From NCBI GenBank assembly GCA_002683155.1, contig NYST01000037.1, positions 1 through 17,025 of the forward strand: 17,025 bases of DNA, given 5' to 3'. Of the stretch, positions 1 through 6,769 are shown piece after piece. The notes beneath the pieces were generated by a model that was not told where the DNA came from, ran no database searches, and saw nothing but the letters and a program-made list of their open reading frames with translations. The DNA is from Methanobacteriota archaeon. GTDB taxonomy: Archaea; Thermoplasmatota; Poseidoniia; Poseidoniales; Thalassarchaeaceae. The position numbers and the translations under genes were made by a program. Each line of letters starts with the position of its first letter. Within the stretch, counting starts at the first letter, position 1.

Positions 1-52
1 TGACAAAGTTGCTTCTAGGTCGTCCGACGTTGAAGTAAGAGAATTGTCTTGA
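1..52 (+). CDS. C-terminal end of an SBDS-like ribosome maturation protein (partial)
   Basis: Only the last 16 codons lie in the window, ending in a TGA at 50-52. The reading frame starting at base 2 gives DKVASRSSDVEVRELS. A tail of this kind (a 'G-x-V-E-V-K/R-x-L' ending) is what I recall for archaeal SBDS proteins, which help recycle and mature the large ribosomal subunit. The gene order supports the call, because in many archaea the SBDS gene sits directly before rrp4 in the exosome superoperon. The fragment is too short for a firm identification and the call rests mostly on synteny. Confidence 0.55.
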   Translation, partial: DKVASRSSDVEVRELS

Positions 53-90
53 TTCTAGTAATATCTCCAGCATCAACGGTTATGAACAGT

Positions 91-108
91 GGGCCGGTCG
101 CGCGGCCC
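91..108 (+). promoter_or_regulatory. GC hairpin upstream of the rrp4 start
   Basis: A perfect inverted repeat: GGGCCG at 91-96 pairs with CGGCCC at 103-108 around a 6-base loop. It lies seven bases before the ATG at 115. If translation starts at 82 instead, it is simply coding sequence. Bases 101-108 could alternatively pair with 139-146 downstream of the start. A regulatory role is inference. Confidence 0.35.
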
Positions 109-114
109 GATAAC

Positions 115-780
115 ATGACAAAAAAGAATGGCGCGGCGGGGCCGCGAGGAAATAATCGAGGGCAAACCCTCGTAGTGCCTGGAGAAGATCTGGGCAATTC
201 AGAAGATTTTGAGGCCGGACATGGCGTAATGGCCATCTCCGGACGCCTCAAGGCTGTAAAGCAAGGACGACTAAGCGAAAAGGGCGGCTCAATTTCCGTT
301 GATCCAACCCATACTCGGTATATCCCTAGGCCAGGAGATCTGGTGATTGGATACATCGAGGGATGCACCAATAATCTATGGTTCATAGAATTGGGAGCAC
401 CATTTAATGCAATTCTCCCAATGAGCCTTGGTCCGGGGAAGGTCGACTTCGGAGGGACTAGGTCAGTAATGGACATCGGCGACGCAGTGCTATGCCGAAT
501 TCAAGAAGTTGAGGAGACTCACTCAAGCGTAGTCACAATGAAAGGAATGGGGCTACGTAAAATCAGGTCCGGAGTTATCGAAGAGATTGACCCACACCTT
601 CTCGGAAGATTGATTGGAAAGGGCGGAGAGTCACTAAGAAGGCTGAAAGCAGAAGCAGAGTGCCGAATAGTCGTGGCAGACAACGGCCGAATGTGGATTG
701 ATGGCGAACTTGATGGAATTCTGGAAGTAAGAAAGAAACTCTCCGAAATTTCTGGCAGAGACATCGGGGGTGAGAACTGA
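115..780 (+). CDS. rrp4: Exosome RNA-binding subunit Rrp4 (S1 and KH domains)
   Basis: Rrp4 is a cap subunit of the archaeal RNA exosome. It sits on the Rrp41/Rrp42 ring and guides RNA into the pore for 3'-5' degradation or tailing. From the ATG at 115 the protein has 221 residues. The N-terminal domain carries the family hallmark 'VVPGEDL' (residues 20-26), an S1 domain spans roughly 74-143, and a KH domain follows with the GxxG loop IGKGG at 167-171 and 'VVADNGRMWI' after it. The start is uncertain: an in-frame ATG at 82 adds 11 residues and a TTG at 49 adds 22. I prefer 115 because other archaeal Rrp4 proteins have only a short segment before the VVPGE motif. No good Shine-Dalgarno is visible before any of these, and GC-rich inverted repeats surround the start. 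The gene overlaps rrp41 by one base (TGATG), so the two are surely co-transcribed. Confidence 0.95.
   Translation: MTKKNGAAGPRGNNRGQTLVVPGEDLGNSEDFEAGHGVMAISGRLKAVKQGRLSEKGGSISVDPTHTRYIPRPGDLVIGYIEGCTNNLWFIELGAPFNAILPMSLGPGKVDFGGTRSVMDIGDAVLCRIQEVEETHSSVVTMKGMGLRKIRSGVIEEIDPHLLGRLIGKGGESLRRLKAEAECRIVVADNGRMWIDGELDGILEVRKKLSEISGRDIGGEN
132..146 (+). promoter_or_regulatory. GC hairpin just inside rrp4, competing with the upstream one
   Basis: CGCGGC at 132-137 pairs perfectly with GCCGCG at 141-146 around a GGG loop. The segment 139-146 (GGGCCGCG) is also the exact reverse complement of 101-108 (CGCGGCCC), so an 8 bp all-GC helix enclosing the ATG at 115 can form instead of the two local hairpins. 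It may only reflect Gly/Ala/Arg codons (NGAAGPRGN). Confidence 0.3.
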
Positions 781-1499
781 TGGGCGGTTACGGAGACGTG
801 CAAATGATCGATGAGAACGGCCTAAGGATGGACGGGCGCTCACCGGGTGACATCAGAGATATCACCATCGAGACCGGAGTCATCCCCGTGGCCGATGGCT
901 CATGTAGGATGACATGGGGGACAAATGAGGCTATTGTGGCCGTATATGGGCCCATGGAGGCCCATCCTAGAAAGATACAGAGGCAGGACAGGGCGGTCCT
1001 TGATGTCGCTTACAACATGGCGCCATTCTCAACAACCGATAGGATGCGCCCCGGATTCAATCGCCGAAGCAGGGAAATTAGCAAGGTTACCAAGGACGCT
1101 CTAGAAAGCGTAGTACTGCTAGAACTATATCCACGATCAAAGATCCGAGTAACCATTGAGATAGTATCGGCAGAGGCGGGGACACGTTGTGTCGGCCTAA
1201 CCGCTGCTTCCGTTGCATTAGCCGATGCCGGAATTCCAATGACTGATCTGGTTGTCAGCGTCGCTAGCGGCAAAATCAATGACGTTGTAGTTTGTGACTT
1301 GAACAAAGAAGAGGACAACTACGGTGAAGCCGATCTCCCAATGGGGATTCTGCCAAATTCAGGCGAATTAGTATTTTTGCAGATGGATGGGGACCTTTCA
1401 CAAGAGGAATTCAAGCAAGCATGGGATTACAACATGGATGCTGCTCAGGTGGTACACAAGCTGATGGTCGAGGCACTGAAAGGAGGTGACTCCCAATGA
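780..1499 (+). CDS. rrp41: Exosome catalytic subunit Rrp41 (RNase PH fold)
   Basis: Rrp41 is the phosphorolytic subunit of the archaeal exosome. It removes nucleotides from RNA 3' ends using phosphate, and can add A-rich tails in the reverse reaction. The 239-residue protein is full length for the family. Visible motifs are 'RMDGRSPGDIR' (16-26), 'AVYGPMEAHPR' (54-64), 'MAPFST' (80-85), 'GFNRRSREISK' (92-102) and 'GEADLPMG' (182-189). Asp185 in the last motif aligns with the catalytic aspartate of Sulfolobus Rrp41 (D182). A strong ribosome binding site (GGGGGTGAG, 766-774) precedes the ATG, which shares its first base with the rrp4 stop. The gene overlaps rrp42 by four bases. The active-site residues are intact, so this subunit should be active in the hexamer with Rrp42. 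Confidence 0.98.
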   Translation: MGGYGDVQMIDENGLRMDGRSPGDIRDITIETGVIPVADGSCRMTWGTNEAIVAVYGPMEAHPRKIQRQDRAVLDVAYNMAPFSTTDRMRPGFNRRSREISKVTKDALESVVLLELYPRSKIRVTIEIVSAEAGTRCVGLTAASVALADAGIPMTDLVVSVASGKINDVVVCDLNKEEDNYGEADLPMGILPNSGELVFLQMDGDLSQEEFKQAWDYNMDAAQVVHKLMVEALKGGDSQ

Positions 1500-2275
1500 C
1501 TATCCCCATAGTTCCAAAACTCCTACGTGCCCATCTTTCTGATCTGGCTGAAAATGATGCCAGGATAGACGGAAGGTCTCAATGGCAAGGCAGGGACCTA
1601 GAAATTGAGCATTCTGTGTTACCTCGGGCCGAGGGATCAGCCAGAGTGAGAATGGGAGATACAATCGTTCTAGCTGGAGTAAAGTTCCAGATAATGCAGC
1701 CTTACCCGGATAGACCAAATCAAGGTGGTTTGATGTGTTCCGCAGATGTTCGCCCAATTGCAGGCCGCAATTGGGAAGCAGGACCCCCTAGCCCCGAAGC
1801 AATTGAGCTCGGGAGAGTAGTAGACAGGGGAATTAGGGAATCTGGATGTATAGACGTCGACTCTCTTTGCATAATTCCAGGTGAGAAGGCATGGCAGGTT
1901 ATACTCGATCTCTTCGCGGTATCTGACGATGGGAATCTTTTCGACGCATTCGCTCTAGCCGGAATCGCCGCCCTGAGGAACGCTACTGTTCCCGCAGAGC
2001 GTTTTGAGGTAGGAGAGGATTACCCCCTCTCCGTTTCAAAGACTCCAATCATGTGCTCATACCACAAGGTCGGAGGACGTTTTGTCTACGATGCTTGTGC
2101 AAGGGAGGAACTCGGAGGGGATGAGAGGATTCACATCACTCTTGGAGACGATGACAACGTCCATTCCCTTCAGAAGGGTCTAAAGGGAATTTTCTCAGCG
2201 GACGAATTCTCAGAAATCATGTCTAACGCCCAGGAGAGGACCAAGGAACTCAGAAATATAGTGGATTCAATGTAG
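1496..2275 (+). CDS. rrp42: Exosome subunit Rrp42 (non-catalytic RNase PH paralogue)
   Basis: Rrp42 alternates with Rrp41 in the six-membered exosome ring. It lacks its own catalytic activity but is needed for RNA and phosphate binding at the shared interface. The protein has 259 residues, the usual length. 'ARIDGR' (22-27) is the conserved N-terminal motif, and 'GDTIVLAGVK' (54-63), 'NQGGLMCSADVRP' (75-87) and 'DSLCIIPGEKAWQV' (residues about 122-135) match the family. The position corresponding to the catalytic aspartate of Rrp41 is not conserved, as expected. The ATG at 1496 overlaps the rrp41 stop (ATGA) and follows a perfect AGGAGGTGA site at 1481-1489, so translational coupling is likely. 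Identification is secure from the motifs and from the rrp41-rrp42 gene pair. Confidence 0.97.
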   Translation: MTIPIVPKLLRAHLSDLAENDARIDGRSQWQGRDLEIEHSVLPRAEGSARVRMGDTIVLAGVKFQIMQPYPDRPNQGGLMCSADVRPIAGRNWEAGPPSPEAIELGRVVDRGIRESGCIDVDSLCIIPGEKAWQVILDLFAVSDDGNLFDAFALAGIAALRNATVPAERFEVGEDYPLSVSKTPIMCSYHKVGGRFVYDACAREELGGDERIHITLGDDDNVHSLQKGLKGIFSADEFSEIMSNAQERTKELRNIVDSM

Positions 2276-2283
2276 GTGCAATT

Positions 2284-2652
2284 ATGGCAAAGAGAACACA
2301 GAAAGCCGGGGCAACGGCAAGATTTGGTGCTAGGTATGGCGTTAGCGTAAGACGCAGAGCAGGATCAGCACTTGCTAAGAAGTCCAGGAAATACACCTGC
2401 CCCAGTTGCCACTATCCAAAGGTAAGGAGGCAGGCAGCGGGAATCTGGGAATGCAGGAAGTGCGGTCACAAATTCTCAGGTGGCGTCTGGGAGCCATATA
2501 CAAGGGCCAGTGACGCCAATAAGAGGATAGTCAGGAGGTCACTGGAAGGGGCCACTGCAACCGATATGGCAGTAATCGCCCAACAGGCTGCCCTTGACTA
2601 CGAGAGAAAGCTTTCCGAGAGAGATTCAGATGAGTCATCAGAAGAGGAATGA
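2284..2652 (+). CDS. rpl37ae: Large-subunit ribosomal protein eL43 (L37Ae) with an acidic C-terminal extension
   Basis: eL43 is a small zinc-binding protein of the archaeal and eukaryotic large ribosomal subunit. The N-terminus 'AKRTQKAGATARFGARYG' and the C2C2 zinc finger (Cys39, Cys42, Cys57, Cys60, as CPSC and CRKC) are diagnostic. The protein has 122 residues, longer than the roughly 70-95 usual in archaea. The added part (about residues 85-122) is helical in character and ends in a Ser/Asp/Glu-rich tail. The gene starts 8 bases after the rrp42 stop, with AGGTG just upstream, as in other archaeal exosome operons. Its last 23 bases overlap the pcc1 start in another frame, so part of the tail sequence is constrained by that overlap. 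Confidence 0.95.
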   Translation: MAKRTQKAGATARFGARYGVSVRRRAGSALAKKSRKYTCPSCHYPKVRRQAAGIWECRKCGHKFSGGVWEPYTRASDANKRIVRRSLEGATATDMAVIAQQAALDYERKLSERDSDESSEEE

Positions 2653-2866
2653 CCCGGTTTCACTGGAGTTGCTTTTTGAGCACAGCGAATCCGGCCCACT
2701 CTCTTCATCTCTAATTACTGAGGCCGAATTCTCCCATGAAGGGGCAGAGATTTCCTTGACCCTGTCGGCAAACTCATTCAGCGACGTCCGAGCAAGATGG
2801 AACTCAATTATGAGGGCACTAATAGCATCAGAGCAGTCTATTGAAGCAACTGATGGGGGCGATTAG
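2630..2866 (+). CDS. pcc1: KEOPS complex subunit Pcc1-like protein
   Basis: Pcc1 is the small dimerising subunit of the KEOPS complex, which makes the universal t6A modification of tRNA position 37. From the ATG at 2630 the product has 78 residues, the usual size. The core pattern fits: a beta strand 'TEAEFSHEGAEISLTLSA' followed by a helix with 'SDVRARWNSIMRALIASEQ', resembling the strand plus 'a-R-x-x-x-N-S-x-x-R' helix of archaeal Pcc1. Location between eL43 and prefoldin beta is the classical site for pcc1. The start overlaps the end of the eL43 gene by 23 bases; an upstream in-frame ATG at 2594 would need a much longer overlap. rpoP (Rpb12), often found between eL43 and pcc1 in archaea, is absent here. 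Sequence similarity is modest, so context carries much of the call. Confidence 0.8.
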   Translation: MSHQKRNDPVSLELLFEHSESGPLSSSLITEAEFSHEGAEISLTLSANSFSDVRARWNSIMRALIASEQSIEATDGGD

Positions 2867-3188
2867 AATTAGTGAGGAAGTGACAGCCGAAGAAATTCAG
2901 TCTATAGCAAGAGAGCTGCAGATTTTGAGGAACCAGATCCAAACTATCTCTTCCCAGTCTTCAGAGTATGGAATAACCGTAGAAGCACTTTCTAAGCAAG
3001 ACCCCAGTAGGCCAGTTTACCGGTCCCTGGGAAACATTCTCCTTGAAGTCGATGATAGAGAATCATTGGAATCCGAACTCAAGGACGCTCAAGAAGCACT
3101 TAACGAGCATCTTGGCAGACTCGTTGAGAGGGAAGAAAGCATCCGAAAAAGATACGAAGAAATGACCTCTAGCTTCGAGAGGGCGTGA
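2853..3188 (+). CDS. pfdB: Prefoldin beta subunit
   Basis: Prefoldin is a jellyfish-shaped hexamer (two alpha, four beta subunits) that captures unfolded proteins and hands them to the thermosome. The 111-residue product shows the beta-subunit pattern: an N-terminal coiled coil (roughly 1-45), the short hairpin region with 'RPVYRSLGNILLEVD' matching the family's 'vYk-x-x-G-x-i-L-v' motif, and a second coiled coil (roughly 68-111). The ATG at 2853 overlaps the pcc1 stop by 14 bases; a TTG at 2841 would add only four residues. It continues the superoperon, and the next gene starts 6 bases downstream. Confidence is high from motif, length and context. Confidence 0.9.
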   Translation: MGAIRISEEVTAEEIQSIARELQILRNQIQTISSQSSEYGITVEALSKQDPSRPVYRSLGNILLEVDDRESLESELKDAQEALNEHLGRLVEREESIRKRYEEMTSSFERA

Positions 3189-3194
3189 CATTGG

Positions 3195-4022
3195 ATGAGC
3201 CAAGACACAGATCCAAAAAAACCTCCATCGAAAACAGTCCTTTTCAAGTCACTATTGTCAGAAGGGAATAAGGAGCAAGCTCTGGAACTAAGTGAGAAGA
3301 TTCTGGAAGAATCAAGGAGCCTAGAAGATAGGAACTTCGAGGAAGAGGCTTGGATTAGGATGGAAAGAGCCCTATTGGGGGCAATCGAACAGGAGAAAGT
3401 GGGTAACGAACTACGTTGGTGCGTCGATAGGCTTGCTTCGGTAAATCCGGGATCACCTCTCCACGGGCTTGCCCTGCTAAATCTTGCTTCTTGGCATCGA
3501 AACTCCAACGAGAGAATGATGGCACTTGTCACACTCGCCGACATTTCTTCCGATGCAGGACACCCTGTGGACGTGATTGGACTTTCTAGATTAGAGTCCG
3601 GTAGGATACTGTCCTCTATTGGTGATCTTGAACCTGCGATGAGGCACCTCTGGATGGCAATGAGGAGGCTTTCTTCATCCGCTATGCCAGCCGAAGCAAT
3701 AGTTTGTGCTATGGAATGGCTTGACATAGCATTAGACGACATTGACCCCGATTCCCCAACTATGGATAAGCGAATAGTCGACGCAAAGCCAAGGGAAAAA
3801 CCTGGGATGACAATGGTGCCATCTAATCCTGAAGACATTAAGGAGGCTGTCGAACTAATTCTCTCAAACGCTCTAAAAGACGTCTCCGGAGAAAAGAGGG
3901 ATGATATCGGCTTAATATTGGATGCCAGTGAAACCTTGGAAGAAACACAATGGAGGAAAGCAATAGAAGAAAGGAAAAATGAAATTCAAGATTCTAGGCT
4001 GATAGAAGTGCTCCAATCGTGA
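3195..4022 (+). CDS. Unrecognised helical-repeat (TPR-like) protein at the end of the exosome operon
   Basis: I do not recognise this 275-residue protein. It is charged and almost wholly helical. The central part (about 75-180) has repeated helix pairs spaced like TPRs, for example 'HGLALLNLASWHRNSNERMM' followed by 'SRLESGRILSSIGDLEPAMR' and 'AEAIVCAMEWLDIALDDID'. No signal peptide or membrane segment is evident, so it is probably cytoplasmic. It starts 6 bases after the prefoldin beta stop and so looks like the last gene of the superoperon, which suggests a protein-protein scaffold role in RNA processing or folding; that is inference from position only. Its 3' end overlaps the convergent Nudix gene by 37 bases. 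Confidence 0.8.
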   Translation: MSQDTDPKKPPSKTVLFKSLLSEGNKEQALELSEKILEESRSLEDRNFEEEAWIRMERALLGAIEQEKVGNELRWCVDRLASVNPGSPLHGLALLNLASWHRNSNERMMALVTLADISSDAGHPVDVIGLSRLESGRILSSIGDLEPAMRHLWMAMRRLSSSAMPAEAIVCAMEWLDIALDDIDPDSPTMDKRIVDAKPREKPGMTMVPSNPEDIKEAVELILSNALKDVSGEKRDDIGLILDASETLEETQWRKAIEERKNEIQDSRLIEVLQS

Positions 4023-4372
4023 TTAATTATTCTCTCAATCTCCTCATCCCCCCAAGCCGAATTCTCTGGCAATTGTAGGCACCAACCAACTTCCTCTATA
4101 GCATCATCAAGCGATCCCCAGGGCTCAGGGCTAACTGGGATTTCTATTTCGACTAGAACCACATAGCCCCCGGGCAGTAAATCCCCCTCAATCGCCTTTG
4201 CAGTGCCTAGAACTCCTGTTTCTTCGAATAATTCCCTCAGTGCGGCTTCCTCTGGGGCCTCACCTTTGTTCAAACGACCACCAGGCAACTCCCAACCTCT
4301 CGACCTATTCTTCACCATTATCCAGCACCCATCTTCTTCGGCGGAATAAGTCCAAGCAACAACAAAAACCAT
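3986..4372 (-). CDS. Nudix hydrolase
   Basis: A 128-residue single-domain Nudix protein, which would hydrolyse a nucleoside diphosphate linked to another group using Mg2+. The Nudix box is perfect at residues 32-54: Gly32, Glu38, Arg46-Glu47, Glu50-Glu51, Gly53, with a hydrophobic residue at 54. 'SRGWELPGG' directly before it is typical of MutT/ADP-ribose pyrophosphatase-like enzymes, but the substrate cannot be read from the sequence. The ATG lies 2 bases after the stop of the TPR gene, with GGAGG spaced well upstream, so it is the last gene of a three-gene unit with the UbiD-family enzyme. Its end runs 37 bases into the convergent TPR-like gene. Confidence 0.92.
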   Translation of the reverse strand: MVFVVAWTYSAEEDGCWIMVKNRSRGWELPGGRLNKGEAPEEAALRELFEETGVLGTAKAIEGDLLPGGYVVLVEIEIPVSPEPWGSLDDAIEEVGWCLQLPENSAWGDEEIERIINHDWSTSISLES

Positions 4373-4374
4373 AG

Positions 4375-5352
4375 CTAAACCTCCAGATCTTTCAATATCT
4401 CAGATGCCATCTCTTCAGCCCCAGAGACACCTTCGGCAACCATTCTTCTTGCAAGAAAGAAAGCCTCGGTGTTTTTACCTTCGGACCTAAGACTTTCAAT
4501 TTTTGAAAAAGGACCCTGCTCTCTATCTTCCAAAGTTTCTTCGATCTCTACATCCTCATTATTTTTTGTCAGACTCCCGAGTTTATTGAGAAATGCCGAT
4601 CTATCCGAAATAGAGGGTTCTTTCCATTCAACGCCCTCTTTGCCTTCGACAATTGCCCCCATCCTTTCTCGGAACCGTTCTATTGCCTTTGAATCAGGAA
4701 AAACACTCTTGGCCTGATCGTAACAAAGCCACGCTTCGTCATACTGGCCCTTTCTCTCGTACATCATCCCGAGTCCCTCCCATGCTTCGTGATTTTTTGG
4801 CCTCTGGGAAAGAAGAATTTTTGACAATTCAAGAAACACATCTTCCAATCCGCTCTTCCGTATTCTCTCCAGCCTTCTTGAGAATAGGATATTTGCCCTC
4901 TGGTCCGAAACGTCTAGTTTCTTCAACCTATCAGAAAACGACTCAATACCCCCATCTTCTGACCCAATTTTTTCCCACCACTTGTCTGGGTCCAATGGAT
5001 CATTTGCCAGAGTGGCATCCAACATCCCTTCACACGATTCAATTATGTCCATTCCCGCCAATTGTTCCATTAGGGAGGAATCTCTTCCCAGTACTGCGAA
5101 GAGGTCAGCTAGAACCGACCTAGCGCCTTCAGAATCATCCATCATCACTTTGATCCGAATCAAAACCTTCCAATTATCCTCATTCGTGAAGTCGTAGAGG
5201 ACACTTTGCTTTGCACTCTGATCAGCCCACGAGAGATTACTCTCGTTTCCTTCACTTATTCTTAGAAACTTTTCAGCCTGGCTTCTGTATCTGTTCCCCA
5301 AACTCCTACGCGGGTGCTGTAGTGACTCTGACAGGTGGTCATCTTTTTTCAT
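4375..5352 (-). CDS. TPR-domain protein of unknown function
   Basis: The product has 325 residues from the preferred ATG at 5352. A canonical tetratricopeptide repeat lies at about 187-220 ('NHEAWEGLGMMYERKGQYDE' and onward, with the W-LG-Y-G-Y-A signature and a Pro near its end). Flanking helices look like degenerate repeats, and a charged stretch at about 240-285 separates them from a final helical pair. There is no membrane segment. The start at 5352 is favoured over the ATG at 5379 because TGAGGGTAGGCTG just before it provides a ribosome binding site that overlaps the stop of the UbiD gene; the gap between the genes is then 10 bases. It probably acts as a binding scaffold, partner unknown. 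Confidence 0.85.
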   Translation of the reverse strand: MKKDDHLSESLQHPRRSLGNRYRSQAEKFLRISEGNESNLSWADQSAKQSVLYDFTNEDNWKVLIRIKVMMDDSEGARSVLADLFAVLGRDSSLMEQLAGMDIIESCEGMLDATLANDPLDPDKWWEKIGSEDGGIESFSDRLKKLDVSDQRANILFSRRLERIRKSGLEDVFLELSKILLSQRPKNHEAWEGLGMMYERKGQYDEAWLCYDQAKSVFPDSKAIERFRERMGAIVEGKEGVEWKEPSISDRSAFLNKLGSLTKNNEDVEIEETLEDREQGPFSKIESLRSEGKNTEAFFLARRMVAEGVSGAEEMASEILKDLEV

Positions 5353-5362
5353 CAGCCTACCC

Positions 5363-6634
5363 TCATAGAACAGATTCATATGGCGATCTATCGATTCCAG
5401 GATCTATGGTTGCATCCATGCCAATCTTACTTGTCGTGCCATCCGAAGAACGACTCGGATCCAGGCTAGATCCCTTTTGATTGGAAAGTATCAGAGTATC
5501 CTTATCGGGTTGCCATCGAGTCATTAAGGCCCATTCCACTCTAGATGAATTAGTTACATCGATGTCCTTGTCGACCACAATTACTTGCTTCATCGATTTA
5601 TGGCCTTCCAATGCTGCCTTTATTGCCTTCATACCATCTCCTCTTTCTTCTGGGATTATCTGAACTACGGATGATAGCCAACCACTGCCACCATCTGTGA
5701 GAAACACGTCAGTGCAGTTAACGACCTGCGATACTGCAGTTTTGATCGTCGGTGCCCTGGGCATCCCCATCAGTGTCATATGTTCTACTCCTGCGGGAAT
5801 TAGTGCGTGGAATATCGGATCGTTTCTATGATGAATCCTGTCATACTCTATTATTGGCTCAAGCCTAATGTCATCAACAGTACCAGTAATGTCAACATAG
5901 GGGCCTTCTTCCGCTGTTGAAGTTGTAATTCTTGCTTCCATGGCATATTCTGAGTTTGCCGGTACCGTGACTCCATTAGAGAGCTCAACCACTTCTAATT
6001 TGGAGCCATACAACCTTTCATGCAGTGCTGCAGCAACCATCAACTCATCTAGAGGTTCGTCAAATGACATTGCGGCAGCTAGGAGGACCACTGGATCGGG
6101 CCCATTGACCACGGCAATCGGTACTTCTTCACCTCTCTCCTGAGCATTGTTTACCATTGTTCTAAGGTGCCTGGGAACTAGTCTGACACAAGTCGAACTC
6201 TTCCCTTTGACTAATTGCCTATGGAATGAAGTGTTCCGTATTCCGCCATGTTGGGCTATAATTATTGAAGCAGATTGGTACCTCCCTCCATCTTCACTAT
6301 AGTGCCAAGGAATTGGGATGCTGAATAAATCAGTGTTAACCATGGTATTCTCAAACACTGGGGCCTTTGCCCCGTCTACAAGAATTGGTTCCGAGGGATT
6401 CTCCATCGCCCACGAAAGTATGTCTATCAGTTCCCCGGGCTGTACTTCGAATGCTTCGCAAAGCCTCTTCCGAGTAAGTATGTTCATCACAGCACTGTGT
6501 CCGGGCGATTCAGTGATTTCTCTGAATAGGATTGGTTCGTTGCCCGTTCTTTCAGACTCCAACCTCATATCAAAATTAACGCTAACTCGATCATTAATTT
6601 CTCTACTACCATCGATGAGTTCCCTGAATCCCAT
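5363..6634 (-). CDS. UbiD-family prenylated-FMN decarboxylase, candidate trans-anhydromevalonate 5-phosphate decarboxylase
   Basis: UbiD enzymes remove CO2 from unsaturated acids using prenylated FMN made by UbiX. The 423-residue product is clearly UbiD-like: Arg139 in 'RNTSFHRQLVKGK' (133-145) fits the catalytic arginine, 'EGPYVDITGT' (243-252) gives Glu243 and Asp248 of the acid pair, 'NDPIFHALIPAG' (271-282) and 'VVDKDIDVTN' (353-362) are family motifs. It is shorter than E. coli UbiD (497 residues) and has 'VDITGT' where bacterial UbiD/Fdc enzymes have 'GE(F/Y)TGY'. From memory this form marks the archaeal group that includes the decarboxylase of the modified mevalonate pathway (trans-anhydromevalonate 5-phosphate to isopentenyl phosphate). 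Isopentenyl phosphate kinase, which uses that product, is encoded 5 kb away. A quinone or aromatic-acid role is the alternative. The ATG at 6634 follows GGGAG; an ATG at 6688 would add 18 unconserved residues. Confidence 0.9.
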   Translation of the reverse strand: MGFRELIDGSREINDRVSVNFDMRLESERTGNEPILFREITESPGHSAVMNILTRKRLCEAFEVQPGELIDILSWAMENPSEPILVDGAKAPVFENTMVNTDLFSIPIPWHYSEDGGRYQSASIIIAQHGGIRNTSFHRQLVKGKSSTCVRLVPRHLRTMVNNAQERGEEVPIAVVNGPDPVVLLAAAMSFDEPLDELMVAAALHERLYGSKLEVVELSNGVTVPANSEYAMEARITTSTAEEGPYVDITGTVDDIRLEPIIEYDRIHHRNDPIFHALIPAGVEHMTLMGMPRAPTIKTAVSQVVNCTDVFLTDGGSGWLSSVVQIIPEERGDGMKAIKAALEGHKSMKQVIVVDKDIDVTNSSRVEWALMTRWQPDKDTLILSNQKGSSLDPSRSSDGTTSKIGMDATIDPGIDRSPYESVL

Positions 6635-6722
6635 AATATCTCCCGGAAATATAAGCCGCTTGAATGTTAGGCTTCTGTAATCGCCCACAGTGCGAATCTG
6701 AAGTATGAGCCACCCGTCAGTA

Positions 6723-6730
6723 TCATAAAT
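6723..6730 (+). promoter_or_regulatory. Possible TATA box for the uS12-uS7 unit
   Basis: The sequence TCATAAAT lies about 25 bases before the run GTCATTTTGAG, so transcription could begin near 6750 and give a leader of about 20 bases that carries the GAGGTG ribosome binding site. The match to an archaeal TATA box is only fair, and the call rests on position in the 135-base divergent gap between the UbiD gene and rpsL. Confidence 0.35.
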
Positions 6731-6757
6731 GGAGGGCAGGTCGCCAAGCCGTCATTT

Positions 6758-6764
6758 TGAGGTG
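6758..6764 (+). promoter_or_regulatory. Ribosome binding site fixing the TTG start of rpsL
   Basis: TGAGGTG ends five bases before the TTG at 6770. The same eight bases (TTGAGGTG) appear 6 bases before the uS7 ATG. The site excludes the downstream ATG at 6800 as the main start, because that would remove the conserved uS12 N-terminus. Confidence 0.7.
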
Positions 6765-6769
6765 TATGC

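Noticed and set aside
3089..3838. Minus-strand open frame of 249 codons opposite the TPR-like gene
   Set aside because: Its translation is Ser-rich and low in family features, and it is fully covered by the + strand gene, which has good operon spacing. It is a shadow frame.
5363..6688. Longer UbiD start at 6688
   Set aside because: The extra 18 residues lack family similarity, while GGGAG precedes the ATG at 6634. The AT-rich AAATATAAG at 6647-6655 is too close to 6634 to be its TATA box, so I did not call a promoter there.
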